Source of the DNA: Ectobius pallidus
Taxonomy: Eukaryota > Arthropoda > Insecta > Blattodea > Ectobiidae
Direction of reading: 5' to 3'
DNA: 64,000 nt
NCBI GenBank assembly: GCA_964059195.1
Contig: CAXKWD010000006.1
Coordinates: 179,054,825 to 179,118,824 of the forward strand
In this document: positions 23,301 to 37,800 of the stretch, piece after piece
Layout of the letters: each line of letters opens with the position of its first letter
Numbering within the stretch: position 1 is the stretch's first letter
The notes under the pieces: model-generated
Told to the model about the DNA's origin: nothing
What the model saw: the letters and a program-made list of their open reading frames with translations, nothing else
Databases searched by the model: none
Made by a program: the position numbers and the translations under genes

Positions 23301-26300
23301 ATTTCAACCCCTCCCAGGCATGATGTGTAGAAGCAACGAAATGCAGCATTCGACATCCTCTACGAACCATAAAAAGCTATATCTAGCGTTTTCTGATGGA
23401 ATAGTTTCAGTGTGATAAATCTTTTTCTTCATTTCAAGTTTTACATACATATTATATAAGGACCTAGAGTTTCAAAATCGAAAGTCCTCCATAATTTCAA
23501 ATTAAAAAATAAAAAGCCCGGGTGACGCCGGGCCTTTTCAGCTAGTAAATAATAAAATATAATATGAATTTAAAACATAATAAACAACTCTCTTTGAAAA
23601 GATTTCAGTTCTGGTTGGTTGCATTTCAGATGATCCTTACAGCACTTTGTCAACCGTTTACTTATCAAAATGTTATCTGCAGGAATGCTTAGCTTTATCT
23701 TGAGGAATGCGTTAAATTGGGAAGAACGTGTGTTGTGTAATTGAATGCTGAGAATGATTTCAATGGTGGCTTTGTTTCAGACAGATGAATACCGCTCGTT
23801 ATGCTCACATCCTGTTCTGGTTTTGCATGTTCGGTACATTTCAGCATTGTTACGACGACCCTCCAAATGCCTATTATGTTACAGTTATTCCTGTGAACAT
23901 GTTCAGTTCTTTATAAGTTACGAAATTGGTTGACTGCAATTTGTTTGGCCGTACCAGAAAGATTATTCGTGATTTATTTATGACTAGCAGATCCCCGCGG
24001 CTTCGTCCACGATAATTAATTGGAAGATTACAAATTAAGAGCAAAATAATTAAAACATATTTATTAAAACTTGCACGCGAAACATTCATGGGCCTAAACT
24101 AAACAATTAATAATTAATGAAACAGCTACAAATCCGGCTTCGAAGTGAATTCCAAGATTAGAAAGCGCAGCATGGGAAAAACAAACTCAGATTCGAGTTC
24201 CCTGGCCCAAAAAACCCCTGCATTTTCTTCCAAATCGAACAATGTTTGCTCATATTGGCCTATATTCATTATCCCTCTTCCGTCTAGGTTGAATTTACAT
24301 TATAAACAAATGAATCGACCGGGGTGGGCTTACAAAATGAAACGATTCTTTTATTTCCAAATCATGACAAAGAAGGGCAAAGCCACCCGCAATTGATTTG
24401 ACAAATGAACTGAAAACTGGGACTGCGAAAATAAATCACGTTTTGTACCAGTTTTTCACTCATAACTCGCAAACGAAAGTGAAAATAAAAAATCCGGCTT
24501 CCAGATGCATTCGCCTACCCTTCAGTCCATCTACATTCAAAATTTCTCCGTTCAGATAGACAAACTCTTCCTTTCATTATTATAGAAGACATTAATATCC
24601 CTCTTGAAGTTATTGAAAAGGCAGATAACGATCTAATATTGAACAAAAAGAAGGTCGTAAGTAATTTTAAACGAAACTGTTGTGTTGGCTTATGTATGTA
24701 TTTTGTGCCCGGATTTTTCCTGAAAGCCGCCGGTTGACAATTATTATTATTATATTCTAATCTATAAAATGGACGGGTATTGAGATGCAGTTTGGAATCT
24801 CTTATGCTAATGTCCATTGAAAAGGAAGTTTTAGATGGCATTATTAGACACTACTGTTGAAATCTCTTCTAGTATTTTCTACCTGTTTGGCTTTAGATGT
24901 GTTGGCATAAAAAAACTCTTGGCTCTGTTGGCAATTTTGCTCAGCATAGATTAAAAAAATCTTACGTGAAATTCACACAACTTCCTCTGCCAAACAAAAG
25001 TTAGCCTCTTAGTATAATAATATAATATTATTATGTGTGACATTCTCTTCATATAAATTGGTTGTAAAAATCGCATCCCCGAAGCATACACAACCCAAAT
25101 AAAATCTGATTAATGCACTTACATAACTTTCTTTAAGCTTGGCCAATACATTTTTCTCGCTTCACGTTCTGATGTGGAATAAGAGGCCGTATTGCAAAAA
25201 GCACATATTCAGAGTGGGTGGCTTACAACTACCTTTCAGATAAGTTTTTTCGAAAACGTGTTTCAAACAAAAGTTTTATCTCTAGTATAACCATCTCATG
25301 TGCAAAAATTAAACAAAATCGCAAGAGCTGTTTTCGAGAAAATCTCGACAAACGACATTTTCTTCATCTAAAGTCCCCTTAAAAATAAGAGAAAGCCGTC
25401 GCCAATCTTCATGTCACATCAACAGAACGTACCTAACCCAAATACAATAATTTTGCTTTCGAAAATTTTCCCCTGTTAAACAGTCAGTGCATCTAGAACA
25501 GTGATTCCCAAAGTGGGGTCCGCGATGGTGTTTCAGGGGGTCCGCAAGCGGTTCAAGAAGAAATAGGATATCCCGTAATTTTCTCAAATTACATATTTTC
25601 TAAAGCAGCTTCACTGTTCATATTAAGGAGTAAACTCTGTTTGTTATCATTGGTAGTGTTATTTTGTCTATTGAATTTAATACATTTGAATCAAAGTATT
25701 TTTTTTTTTCAAAACTCAGAGGGGGTCCACGAAATTTTAATTTTTTTCAAGGGGTCCGCGGTCTGAAAAGTTTGGGAACCACTGATCTAGAATATGCAGA
25801 GCCAGAGGAAGTTTTTAGTATGAAACCCTTGTGAGGAGTCAGTAGATGTAGTGTTGTTCCGTCCCGTTTAGGGTGAATGAAGTCCTCAGAAAAGAATGAC
25901 GCCATAACAACCCATTCAGACTTGAACACGGCCTACAGAAAACATTCCATAAATAGGTAAGAGTTCACATCTGGTCTTGTTTATGTGGGAGACAAGACAT
26001 GATCCAGAACACCGGGCTTCAGTGTCTTAACAGGATGCGTCGTATACTTCGTCAGTTCCGAAATAAAAAGTTAGCCTCTTAAAAAATGTATGACATTCTT
26101 TTATGCAAATTGGTTGTAAAAATTTTGAGAAATTCATTACCATACCGGAAATTCATTACCATACCGTATCGCATCCCCGAAGGATACACAACCCAAATAA
26201 AATCTTATTAATACTCACATAACATTCTTTACCCTAAATATGGGCAATACATTTTTTTCACTTCACATTCTGGTATACAATAAGAGGCGTATTGCAAAGA

Positions 26301-28736
26301 GCATGTATTCAGAGTGGGTGGCTTATAACTACCCTTCAGAAAGTTTTTGCAAACAAAAGTTTAGCTCTTAGTATAAGCACCTCATGTACAAAATTGATAG
26401 AAAGTTGTTAGAGCCGTTTTCAAGAAAATACCTTCATGAAAAGTTGCATTAAAAATAGAGGAAGTCGTCGCCAATCTTAGTGTCACATTCCCAGAAGGTA
26501 CCTAACCTATTATTTTATTGATTATTCATAGACACATGTTTCAGATTCAGGGAACGTGAAAACATGTATTTAAGTTTAGAACTCAAATTTGAATTTCAGG
26601 GTCAAACACAGTACCTGTGGTAATGTGAACCAGTATTGAACATACTTTAATGGGGTTAATTCGGCCACTGTTGTTTTTTTTATGATTGACATCTGGACGT
26701 GTTTTGTCACTTTTATATCAGACTTATTAACACTTGTAACAGTAAGCTATTTATTTTAATTTGAATGCCTTTTTTCAAGACGTTGCTTTCGAACAGCAAA
26801 CAGTGTGGTAGTCTGTGTACTTTGTGTACCGGTATGGATGTACCTCGATCACATACCGATGCAGATTAAGAGAGTGAAATCTGATTACTTGAAAAGTCAC
26901 GTTTTATATAATGTTTTCCTTATTTAACGTTCAGGTTTTATTTTATTTTAGTGTTTTGTTTTGGACTAGGCTCATGAACTTTTATTTTGCAATAACATTT
27001 ATATTGTAAGTATTTCTTTACAATATATTTGTATACACACTTCACCAATATTAATGTAGGTTTTCATAATTACAGTTATAATGTAGGCTTATGTATGCAT
27101 ATATATATATACCTAATCTAACCTAACCTAACGTAACCTAACCTAGTGTAATGTATAGGTCGAAGCCCTATGTGTGTGGACAAATGACAGCACATAAACC
27201 ATTGCCATTGTTCGAGATAAATATTATAGTAGGCTGTGTTTGATTGTTTAAAATAGAAGTAAAGTTTACAATTCCTGATTCCTAAACCAAAATGTAATTT
27301 GTAATATTCGTTAAGGCAATTCTGTCATGTTCGTTACTGGAGTGTAAGGGGAGGGAGATCACGCTATCTGCTGCTGTTTAGAAACTGGGCAAGAAACAAA
27401 GACGGCGATTGGCAAGCCGTGTAGTTTCCCGCTAGATGGCAGTGTATGCAGTTTTGAGAATTCACTTGGTTTTACCAGGTTTTCTTTAATATGTGTTACA
27501 GGATTGTCAGTAGAATAATACACAATAGTTTTAAAAATATCTGCTACACTAGGAAGTAATCAGATGTCAAGTATTAAAAATTATTTAAACACTTGTGTGA
27601 ATTATTGAAGGTCAACAGTAGTTTGCAACGCTTCAATATGTGGATATTAACGAGTGTGTCCTTCCTGCATTAAACACACAACACTCCAGAGACAGCAATG
27701 ATGATAGTAGATAGTAAGAGATGTATAGGCTACCTAAGTCTCAGTCGCGAATGGTTTTTGCGGAATTCCAAACAAGATTGTCCCCTTGCTGCAAATACGA
27801 GTGGAAACTTATTCTTAAGGGAAGGTCTAATTTATATCTGTAACCTTATTTGATTAATTCAAATTGCATAAATGCAGACCAGTGAATGCTTTATGTAAAG
27901 TGCACGTCACTTATTGTGATCACTTTGGGATGCAGCTAATCTGATAATATTAATCGATTGATAACAGTAGCCAAAGGAATTAAATGAAGGTTATTTATTC
28001 ATATATATGATAATACACTACAAAACAGAATTAAAAATACTTATCCATAAAATAATACGTAACTGTGAAGCATTGAACCACTCATAGGCTAATACAGTAA
28101 TAGACTGCAAGCAACTATTTTTTCAACCAGTAACAAAGTGTTTTTACTTTCCTTTATGAGTTCATTAACCAGTAATACATACTCAGTTATGACTTACGAG
28201 TGTTTTTGAAAGTCTATACTGATGTGTGGTGAACACCGCATAGGAAAATTTCTAACGCCTGTATGTTCGAGTCTTTCCATTTTACACTAGCCATCACTGC
28301 ATGTCAACACTGTTATCTTCATAAATAAGAAGCTGCAGCTTAACTATGGTGTGAAACATGTTTTATTGCTGAAAAGCGAAAGTTAGGTAATGTCACCCCC
28401 TCGAACGGGTCATCCTGTGAGCTACATTCTAATAAAACACAATGCAGTTGAGTTAGAAACAAAACCCTTAAAAACGAAATTTCAATGACGTACAGTACTT
28501 GGAAATAAAGCTGCAAAAAAGGAAATCTGATATCACAAACCGAATCTTTGATCACAATAAATAGCATTTGTTCATTGTATCAATAATAATGTGTTCGGGA
28601 CTTCGTAAAAGTGATAACATTATCCATCTGTTAGTATACCATTCAACAAGGAACATGAACAAGACATATTTTAACTTTGATAAGGTAGGGTGTACCACCT
28701 CCCCTTAAAACTGTGGACTGCTCTGTCCCAGAACAC

Positions 28737-28805
<69 letters not shown>

Positions 28806-31800
28806 TTAGAAGAAGAAGAAGAAGAAGAGTTTTGTTTAACCTGGTATTTGTAATGAATAATCCATATTGGATCTTGCTTCTTAAGGGATATTTTCATAAT
28901 TCTAGCAGGTATCTCATCTTATTAATGAAATAGAAAAAGAGGACAGTGTATACTAGAACTCCTAGCAGTACATTAAAAGCTTACCCTGAATACAATGAGG
29001 TCTTATATTCTCTGTAACACTCTGTACAACATTGTTTTTCTGATACATGTGATTGTCACAGTGGACTAAATAGAAATCTAATCTAACGTAATATTTGTTC
29101 ACAGCTGCAGAGCAAGCGTGAGCTGTTTTTCAAGAATGAGCTGCCGCCTCCCTCTACACCGTCCTCGGGTGGGGGTACAACGCTTCCGTCGACACAGCCG
29201 CCTCTGCCTCCTACAACTGGAACTCCCTCTGCCACCACAACGACGACGACAAGCGGCATCAAAGAGGCTCTTGCTAAGAGGGCAGCAGAGCGAGCAACCG
29301 AAAACCATACCGGCGGTACAGAGGCTCCAGACAACAAGGAACGCTACAACAAAGCCGAGAGAGATAAAGTTCCAGAAAGAAGGACTAAGGAGTTAGATGG
29401 TTATGTTGGTTTCGCGAATCTTCCCAATCAAGTTTACAGAAAGGCTGTTAAGAAAGGATTTGACTTCACTCTCATGGTTGTAGGTAAGTCCCTGGGCTAT
29501 ATAAGGGCCCGGATTTTTAGGCTTTTATAAAAGGTATTTTAGCCTATTATTTTCGTGGAATAGCCCTTTTTAGGCTTGAAACAAATGATTTTAGCCGTCT
29601 TAATAAAACATATAATGGACACCGAAAATTGTATTATAATTTTGACACAGTTATTCTAGTTTTTTTACAGAATAAACAAATAACTATTCCTTATTTCAAC
29701 ACTCGAAAAATAGCATAACCAAACTACTACTACAAAAAGAACCAAATGACTGCAGACATTTATTGAACTTTCCACCATTAAGAATAATTTCCTACATTCA
29801 TCGAATATTTCCCTCAAATACTTTACTCTATGCATGGCCAACAATTCACCTTTCTCCCTTCACATTCTTACATAGAATAAGAGGCATATTCAGTTGTTCG
29901 CCATGTAATACAAAGTTTCTACATACAGTGGGTGAACAGTGGGTAGCTTATAACTACCCTTCAGAGAATTTTTTTCGAAAAAAGTTTCAAATATTGTATG
30001 CACCACGTACGCAAATCCAATACTAGATTCGTCCGCTAAAGCATTGTTTGATACATAAATAGCTATAATTTAACTAATTTAAAAAAAGCCATGTATAATT
30101 TTGAAGCCAAATTTTGTTTTTATGATCATTTTTGATGCAGTTTAATTAATCTGTTTAAGGTGATTTTTAGGTCATTGAAATGAGCTTTATGCAAGACACA
30201 ATCTAGGTTAAAATGCATTACTCTGTCTAAGTGCCACTTGGACCTACTTCCTCTAATTGCTTAATTACTTAATTTCAGTTCCTTATCACACGCCATTATT
30301 CTATTAAACCTACGTTGTTCTCAGTAGCTAGCACTTTTCTGTTCTTATGTTGGGTGCGATATGAGAAATGAAACTTTGCTATTGTAGATTCTTCTAATGA
30401 ACACAAATATGTTAAACATGTATGCATAGGTTTTATATTTTCTTTATATGTCTTCACTAAATTGTCAGTAATCTTACACTCTGTCTATGGTACCAGGCTA
30501 TTAAACAGTTTTTGCCAAAAATTAAGTGAAAATTGCCGTCATTAAGTGATGGTCATTGAACAATTCAAGTGGTTAATCCTTTTTATGAAGCTATATCAGA
30601 AATTGTGTGAATGATGTGTGTTCTAGAAGGAATTTAACATGATTTACAGATGAGTAGTTCGCTAAAACAAATCAGATTATTTTATTCCTCAAGATACTTC
30701 TGGTGCTTACGGTAAAATTAGAAATTACATTAGAGTTGTAATAATAAACACAATCTTACTTTCCCACCACTAACACGTTGCTTAACTTTCTTATGGTATT
30801 ATAGATTATTATTATAGTTGTGACAGTAATTAATTATTAAAATGATTATTATTATTGTGATTATTACGAGGGCTATTTTTTTTTTCAACCTTCGATGGGC
30901 CATAAAATGAAAACCTTTGAAAATCAAAACTGTTTTATTTGGAACATTTAGATACACCTTCTAGCTACTTCTCCACATAGTTTTGCTTCGATTGAGAAAC
31001 TGATCGTAGCGTGGTACCAACTTTCAAATACCCTCTTCATAGAAGCTCGCTGCCAGCGTATTGAGAAGGGTCTTCATGGCATTTTCAAGTGTTTTGAAGT
31101 TCTTCATTGGTTTGGTAGCACTGTCCTCCCAGATCTTTCTTCAGCTGCCGAAAAAGATGAAAGTCACTCGGCACGGGGACGAGTTTTTGAAATCCATTGT
31201 GACAGGGGATGAAACATGGATTTGTTACGACAATCCAGAATCAAAAGAACAATACAAATAATAGATGCACACAAATTTCCTGAACAAACCCAATTTTGAT
31301 TTTCACAGAGGTTTTCATTTTATGCCCCATTGGAGGTTGGAAAAAAAAAATAGCCCTCTCATTATGAATATTTGTTGAATTGCAGGGGAGTCGGGCCTCG
31401 GGAAATCGACCCTCATGAACTCCATGTTCCTGGCTGATATCTACTCTCCTGAACATCCGGGCCCCTCGCACAGGATCAAGAAGACGGTTCAAGTGGAGAC
31501 CACCAAGGTGCTGCTCAAAGAGAACGGAGTTAACTTGACTCTCACTGTAGTGGACACACCCGGCTTTGGAGACGCTGTGGACAATAGTAATTGGTAAGTT
31601 CTTATTTCTTGTGTTTGTTTGTTTGTACCTCATTTCCCATAACTTTTATTTTTAAAACGGTTTTTAACATAACAAGATGAAAGTTTACTTGGAACAAAAT
31701 TTCATTTCATGCTTGTGGAAAAGATGAACTAATGGCTGAGTGCACCAACCTCGGTATTCAGAATACTGCAGTAAAGTTGCTTAGTTTACCCCGGTTAAGT

Positions 31801-34800
31801 CATACTTTTGTTGCACCGTGTTCGGTTTAGATTTTTACCGCGGTAAGATGTTAACCGGCCCTGAAGGAGCTGTAAAGTGAGAAAAAACGCAGCTTTCTTT
31901 CCAAGATGGAGATCAGCGTAATGTATCATATTTTCGATACCTAGGCCAAAAGCTAATTGAACATAGTGAATAATGAGAGACAGGTGGGGTCTGTTTGAAG
32001 AATGAACGATGGTGCATATCTTTGCAAATACTGTGCTGTAACATTGATTGAAATGACCTTCCTTTCTTACCAAATCTAGGGCATGCAGAGATATGAGATT
32101 TTTTTACATAGATGGATTGAAGGGTGTCCGATTGTATCTCGAAGCCGGATTTTTTATTTTCTCTTTAGTTCGCCAGTTTTTTGTGCTAACAAATCACCAG
32201 TTTCCACTATTACATTTTAAAATTTAGTTTGTTGTTAAATAAATTATTAAAAAACATAGGCTATACCATAAATAGGCTGTACTATACATAGGCTGTACCA
32301 TACAAAGGCTGTACCATACAAAGGCTATAGGCCTACCATACATAGCCTATACCATACCATACCATACATAGGCTATACCATACCATTGAACCATCGGCAT
32401 AGTCTGACTACAATTTTGTCAGCCCGGGTTCAATCCCCGATACCTCCTTGGATTTTTCTGTGGTAGGGAGGTCTGGAACGAGGTTCACTCAACCTCAGCG
32501 TTAATGAAAATAAAACTGAAAACATAGTATTTAGTCTCATAAAGTCCACAACCGAATGTAGACCGGTTAGATTATTAGGATTACACTTAGACGCTAAACT
32601 CTTACAGCATATTTTGCATTCTTTCACTCCCACCTTCAATATGGCATTAGACTATGGGGAAATAGCAATGGAGCTAGCAAAATTTTTCTATACCATAAGA
32701 AAGCTGTCAGAATCATAATGGGGTTAAACAACAGGGACAGTTGTGCCAACACCTTCAGAGAATTAAAGATAATGACTGTGCCCAGCTTATATATATTTAA
32801 TAATTTGGTATACTTGAAACAAAATTTTCATGATTTCACTCAACGTTCAGAATTACATGACCACAGAACCAGAAATAGTGTAAAGTTAGATCTGCCATCT
32901 TTTAGATTGAGCAAATGTGTAAATAGCCATCTTTATTTGCAATACAAGTTCTTAAATAAACTACCAAGCAGATTAGTAGAAGCACCAATGAACAAATTTA
33001 AAACTACTATTAAAACCTGGCTAATAACAAAGGCCCTTTATAAAGTAGACACATTTTTTAACCTAAATTTAGATGAGCTAACATCATAGTTAGGCTAGGG
33101 TATATTTAGATTGATTAGTTAATGGGTTCATCCTAAGTTAAACACTATACATGTATTTTTTTTTTTTAATATTTATTTACTCTTTTAAATTAATACAGAA
33201 AGAGTTACATAAGTTACCCCAAAGGAGCAAAGCTCGTGTTTGGGGTTAGTTCCTTTTAAAATACATCAGTTAAAAATAAAAATATAAATACAAAATACAA
33301 ATAACATATACTGAATGCAGGTACAATACAATCAATTTAAACTAAAAATACAATAAAATATAGTGATACTAGTACTATTCAGAAAAAGGAAAGAAGAGCA
33401 TATAAATAATTACAAAAGGGAAAGTGTGAAATGTGGTTAATATTAATGTGTCTTATATTAATTTTTTAATTCTGGATTTGAAAATGAAATCCTTGTACAT
33501 GGCTAATTCAGGGTGAAGTTTCATTATCGAGTTGTATAGCCGTGGACCAGAGTTGTTATATTTACTTGATTTTGTGTATATCTATGTTTTGCTATGTTAT
33601 ACTATTTCATTTTATATCATTTAAAGGTATGTATTGTAGTGTAATCACAAAGTCTATTGCAACATCGTTGCCTAATGACTATTAAAGAATTAAAGAATTA
33701 CCTCAACCAAACCAGGTCCATCGAGTAGGCATAACCAATTCATTTTCACAATTAGTACAGTATTTATAGTGTTTCAATTCAAAGTTTGAATTCAGACGAC
33801 ATATATACGCAATATAATATTCCATTTTATCCTTATGAACATTTATTATTGAACAATAAGGCAACAAATAAATGAAATTGGGCCTATAGACGAGCCACCA
33901 TAACTGGAAGACGTGCAGAGAGAGAGCAAAACTAGCGGCCATGGAAGAAACCAACACAAAATTTTTCCATGGGAATGGATTTGTAGCAGAGTAACCGCGA
34001 TATATTCGGATGTTTGAAAACCACGGTATAGTAGCAATGGTGAACAGGTTTTCTTAGAATACCCCGATATTACTTTTACCCCAGTTACGAAATAGCTGAG
34101 AAAAATGGTGCACTTGGGCATAAGAGATTGTTGGATTACCTGGTGGGTAGGAAAAATGTCTGTCTGTGTGTCTGTACATGCAATAACTCAGTTACTCTTT
34201 ATCAGATTTTCATGAAACTTAGTATACGCACCTACACCATCCATAGGACTCAATTGGTTGACTAGTGCCAGAGTAACGGCTAATATGCTTTTTAAATAGA
34301 AAATTGTCACTATACACTCAAAATGGCAGATGTCTGTACAGACCTTCTTTGGAGGTCTATAGTAGCTGAACGGTAAGTCATATCAAACAGCCAATTACAC
34401 CAGCAGTAATAGATTTTGAGAGATCTACAAGTTTGGTTCTTCGACTTTTTCTTTGTTCACCATCGCATCGGTTGTATCTTAGACAGAGTTCAAGTTTTTA
34501 AATTCTAAGTAAATTTGGTAAATTTTCCTCACATTTTGTAATATTTTAAACACTTACAGGGTAGCAAGAATCGTAAAATTTGAGAAGAAAATTGGCACAT
34601 CCAACAGTCAAAAGCGTGCAGAATTTGGTGTTTCTAGCTGCCCTGTAAAGTATGGAAAACTGTCATTCACATCCACAGCATTCTAGATGACTTGTCTTGA
34701 ATCTCTTTTAGCTAAAGGGTCATTTTCTTTTTGGTGAAATTGATAATAACCTGACACTTATGCAGTGTTATAAATGTGTGTGTTCCACTTTGCAAAGCAC

Positions 34801-37800
34801 AGTAATATGTGAGACTTGTCAATGTTGCAATTGTGGTTAAAATTAATATATGTTTGCAGACTGCAAAAATTAAGTCACTGGTCCACGTGACCTAGGAACT
34901 TGAAATTCCGCAACCTTATAGTTTTCAGCCTGTAACCAATGAGAAAATTTTTTACCCTCCAGAAGAAAGAAATAAAGGAATATTATTAATATGAGATGTT
35001 TGTTGCTGTTGTTTTCAGTTGGCAGCCAGTCATAGACTACATCGAAAACAAATACGAGGAATATCTTAACGCGGAATCTCGTGTGAATCGTCGTACTGTG
35101 GCGGACAGCAGAGTGCATTGTTGTCTTTACTTCATAGCCCCTTCGGGTCACGGTCTCAAACCCCTTGATGTCGAGTTCATGCACAGGCTTCACGACAAAG
35201 TCAACATCATCCCCGTCATCGCCAAGTCAGACACCATGACGCCTGACGAGTGCAGTCACTTCAAGAAACAGGTAAAGTTAGCACTTGTTTACTCTGTCTT
35301 ATTGAGACACTGGACGTAGTGTTTGACGAACTTTGAAATTCCGCAGCCATAGAATTTGGCCATCTGTGACTGAAGCCAACCTACGACTTTGGTTTTCAAC
35401 TCTTTGTCATTGTCAAAGCGCTTCAATCCAAGCTACTTCATGTGCGTGAAAAGATAGTAATTGCTAGGCACTAGTTTGTTTGCAGTACATTGGGCTATAT
35501 GCCCGCAGAGCTCAACATTTCACGACATTTGTTTTGACTGGCCCTTCTCAAGTTTGCTAGTTCGTTACCTCATGAATATCACCAATCACAAATGTCTATC
35601 ATCACAATTGTATTGTTTTATGTTTATCACTTTCATTTTATCACTTGTTTATCAATGTCCATGTGATACGTTCTGTTCCAGTAATGTGTGAACCTGTGCT
35701 TCAATTTCAGATTCTGAATGAAATCTCGCAGCACAAGATAAAGATATACGAGTTCCCTGACACAGAAGACGAAGAAGAAACAAAGTTACACAAAGTGTTG
35801 CGAGATCGTGTGCCATTTGCAGTTGTCGGTTCCAACACAGTCATAGAGATGGATGGGAAGAAAGTTCGTGGCAGGAAGTACCCCTGGGGTATTGCTGAAG
35901 GTATGTGTGACAAATACTATAGGAAGTTGTATAACTAAACAAAGTTATTTTAATCTCTGCCAGAAAATAGATTTTCATTATACATTAAAATGTTTGTACG
36001 TATTGTAAAACTGTAATTACTTTTTCTGAAAAAAAGTGCTTATCGTCAATATGTCTTCTTTCAAAACTGAAATCAAAGCATATCTGCTTGATCACTGCTT
36101 CTACTCCATTGGAGATTATATACAGTCCCGTGTTTGAATGTAACAGGCCTAACTATTATATTGTGTTGTGTTGTGTCATATTTATATTCATAATTATATT
36201 TAACTTTTGTTTAGTTTAAGTTTAACATTAAGGAATCCATGACGAATCACCTGTTTACGAGCATTGCTCAATTGTAGACGTATGTGATAATAAAGTATTT
36301 TATTTATTTATTTATTACTGTTTGAAATTGAAGAAAGGTTGTTATTTGAAGCAATACTTACCTCATTATGCATTGTGCCATTTGTATTCATTTATTTATT
36401 TGTATTATTTTCAGATACTTACAGTTCTTGCATCTCATCTCGTCCTCTTATTTCTAAAGCTTGTTTTTGTGTAATAGTGTTTTTGTTTTGTTTGTTTAAT
36501 ATCGTCCCCTTGTGATTATGTTAGTGGGAGAGTCAGTCAGTTACAGAGCAGTGTAGAGTTGAGACTCGGGGAGTTAGAGGTATGCGGTATTTTATTTCTT
36601 AATTTATTCGCCGGTGGGTTTGCTTTAAATGTCATATAACCTACCCAACAGTACTCGTTTACTTTCGGTTTTGCATATTTTTCTTTTATTCATGTCAGTT
36701 TCTGTTCGCTGTTACATTTGTTTTGACAAGATGAGATGATGGAAGAGTAATGCTTTGAAATCATTCAACAATATTTATAAATATTGTCAAAACGTCGGGG
36801 AAATTATGTTCATCGGTCAAAGAAGCCATTTCAGTTATGAAGGATCTTATGTCTCTTTACACACCAGCTATCTCATAATACACTATCATTCCTGCCTAGA
36901 TATCTCATTTTCAACAATTTTCAAATTACGTCTCGTTACACTTGCCACAGTCTAAACTGGCAGGTGGAGACAGGTGTAGAGTGAGTGTCAACCCTATTAT
37001 AAGGCTCTGGGTTCTATAGCGCAGATCTAGACAGTGACGTCATGACCCACCAGTTTAGACTGTGCCAATTGTACACTAACACCCCAAGAAATGTCCTACC
37101 ACATAAAGCAGTCATTGTAGAGAAGGGGATAACACTAATTTGGGTTATCAATCTCTGACAGAGACATGTCACTAATAATACCTGCATAACTGGTAAGAGT
37201 TACACCAGGTTTGAATGTGGATGCACTTCGCCAGTGTTGTCATCTCAGCTGTATGTCGTCTGTTGTGAAAAAATATAATTTCAGTATTTCATTATGGGTA
37301 CAATCAGACAAGGAACCATGTTAACCCTTTTTTGCACTCCTTAACTAATTAGTGGTACTTACGAATGTTGTTGCCGTGGATCGTAAGTTGACATTCCCAC
37401 ATAGCAATCTTGTTGCTATGTGCGGTAAGAGTTTCCGTGCTGTTATGAATTTACTTATGCCACACCTCATAATACAAGCCTTTATGGACAAGGCCCCCCA
37501 GGACAAATATTCGGTTCGCATAACAACAAACACATGCGAATCACTTTCTGAAATAAACATCTATCTTCAAGAATGTATGTACATAATATTTTCAGGTAAT
37601 ATCACAATTAATATAATTAAATTGATATAAATAATCATCGTGCAAAAAATAGCATGCAATACTCATCCCGTAAGTGCATAACGGATATCTGAAATTGAAA
37701 AAACTCAGATTTTTTCAAACTCTTTCCTCGATTCGTAAGCACCACTTACGGCACTTGTATTGCAATATACTATTACTGCTGCCTTGCTATTGACTACTTT

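Noticed and set aside
28643..28897. Open frame with a long isoleucine and serine run
   Set aside because: Produced by the (ATA)n and (GAA)n microsatellite on the minus strand.
29083..29396. Three open frames overlapping exon 2 in other frames
   Set aside because: The frame used by the septin has correct splice sites and conserved residues; the others are shadows.
31241..31633. 130-codon minus-strand open frame across exon 3 and the mariner-like element
   Set aside because: It joins antisense exon and antisense transposon; the [14 protein letters not shown] text is not a known domain.
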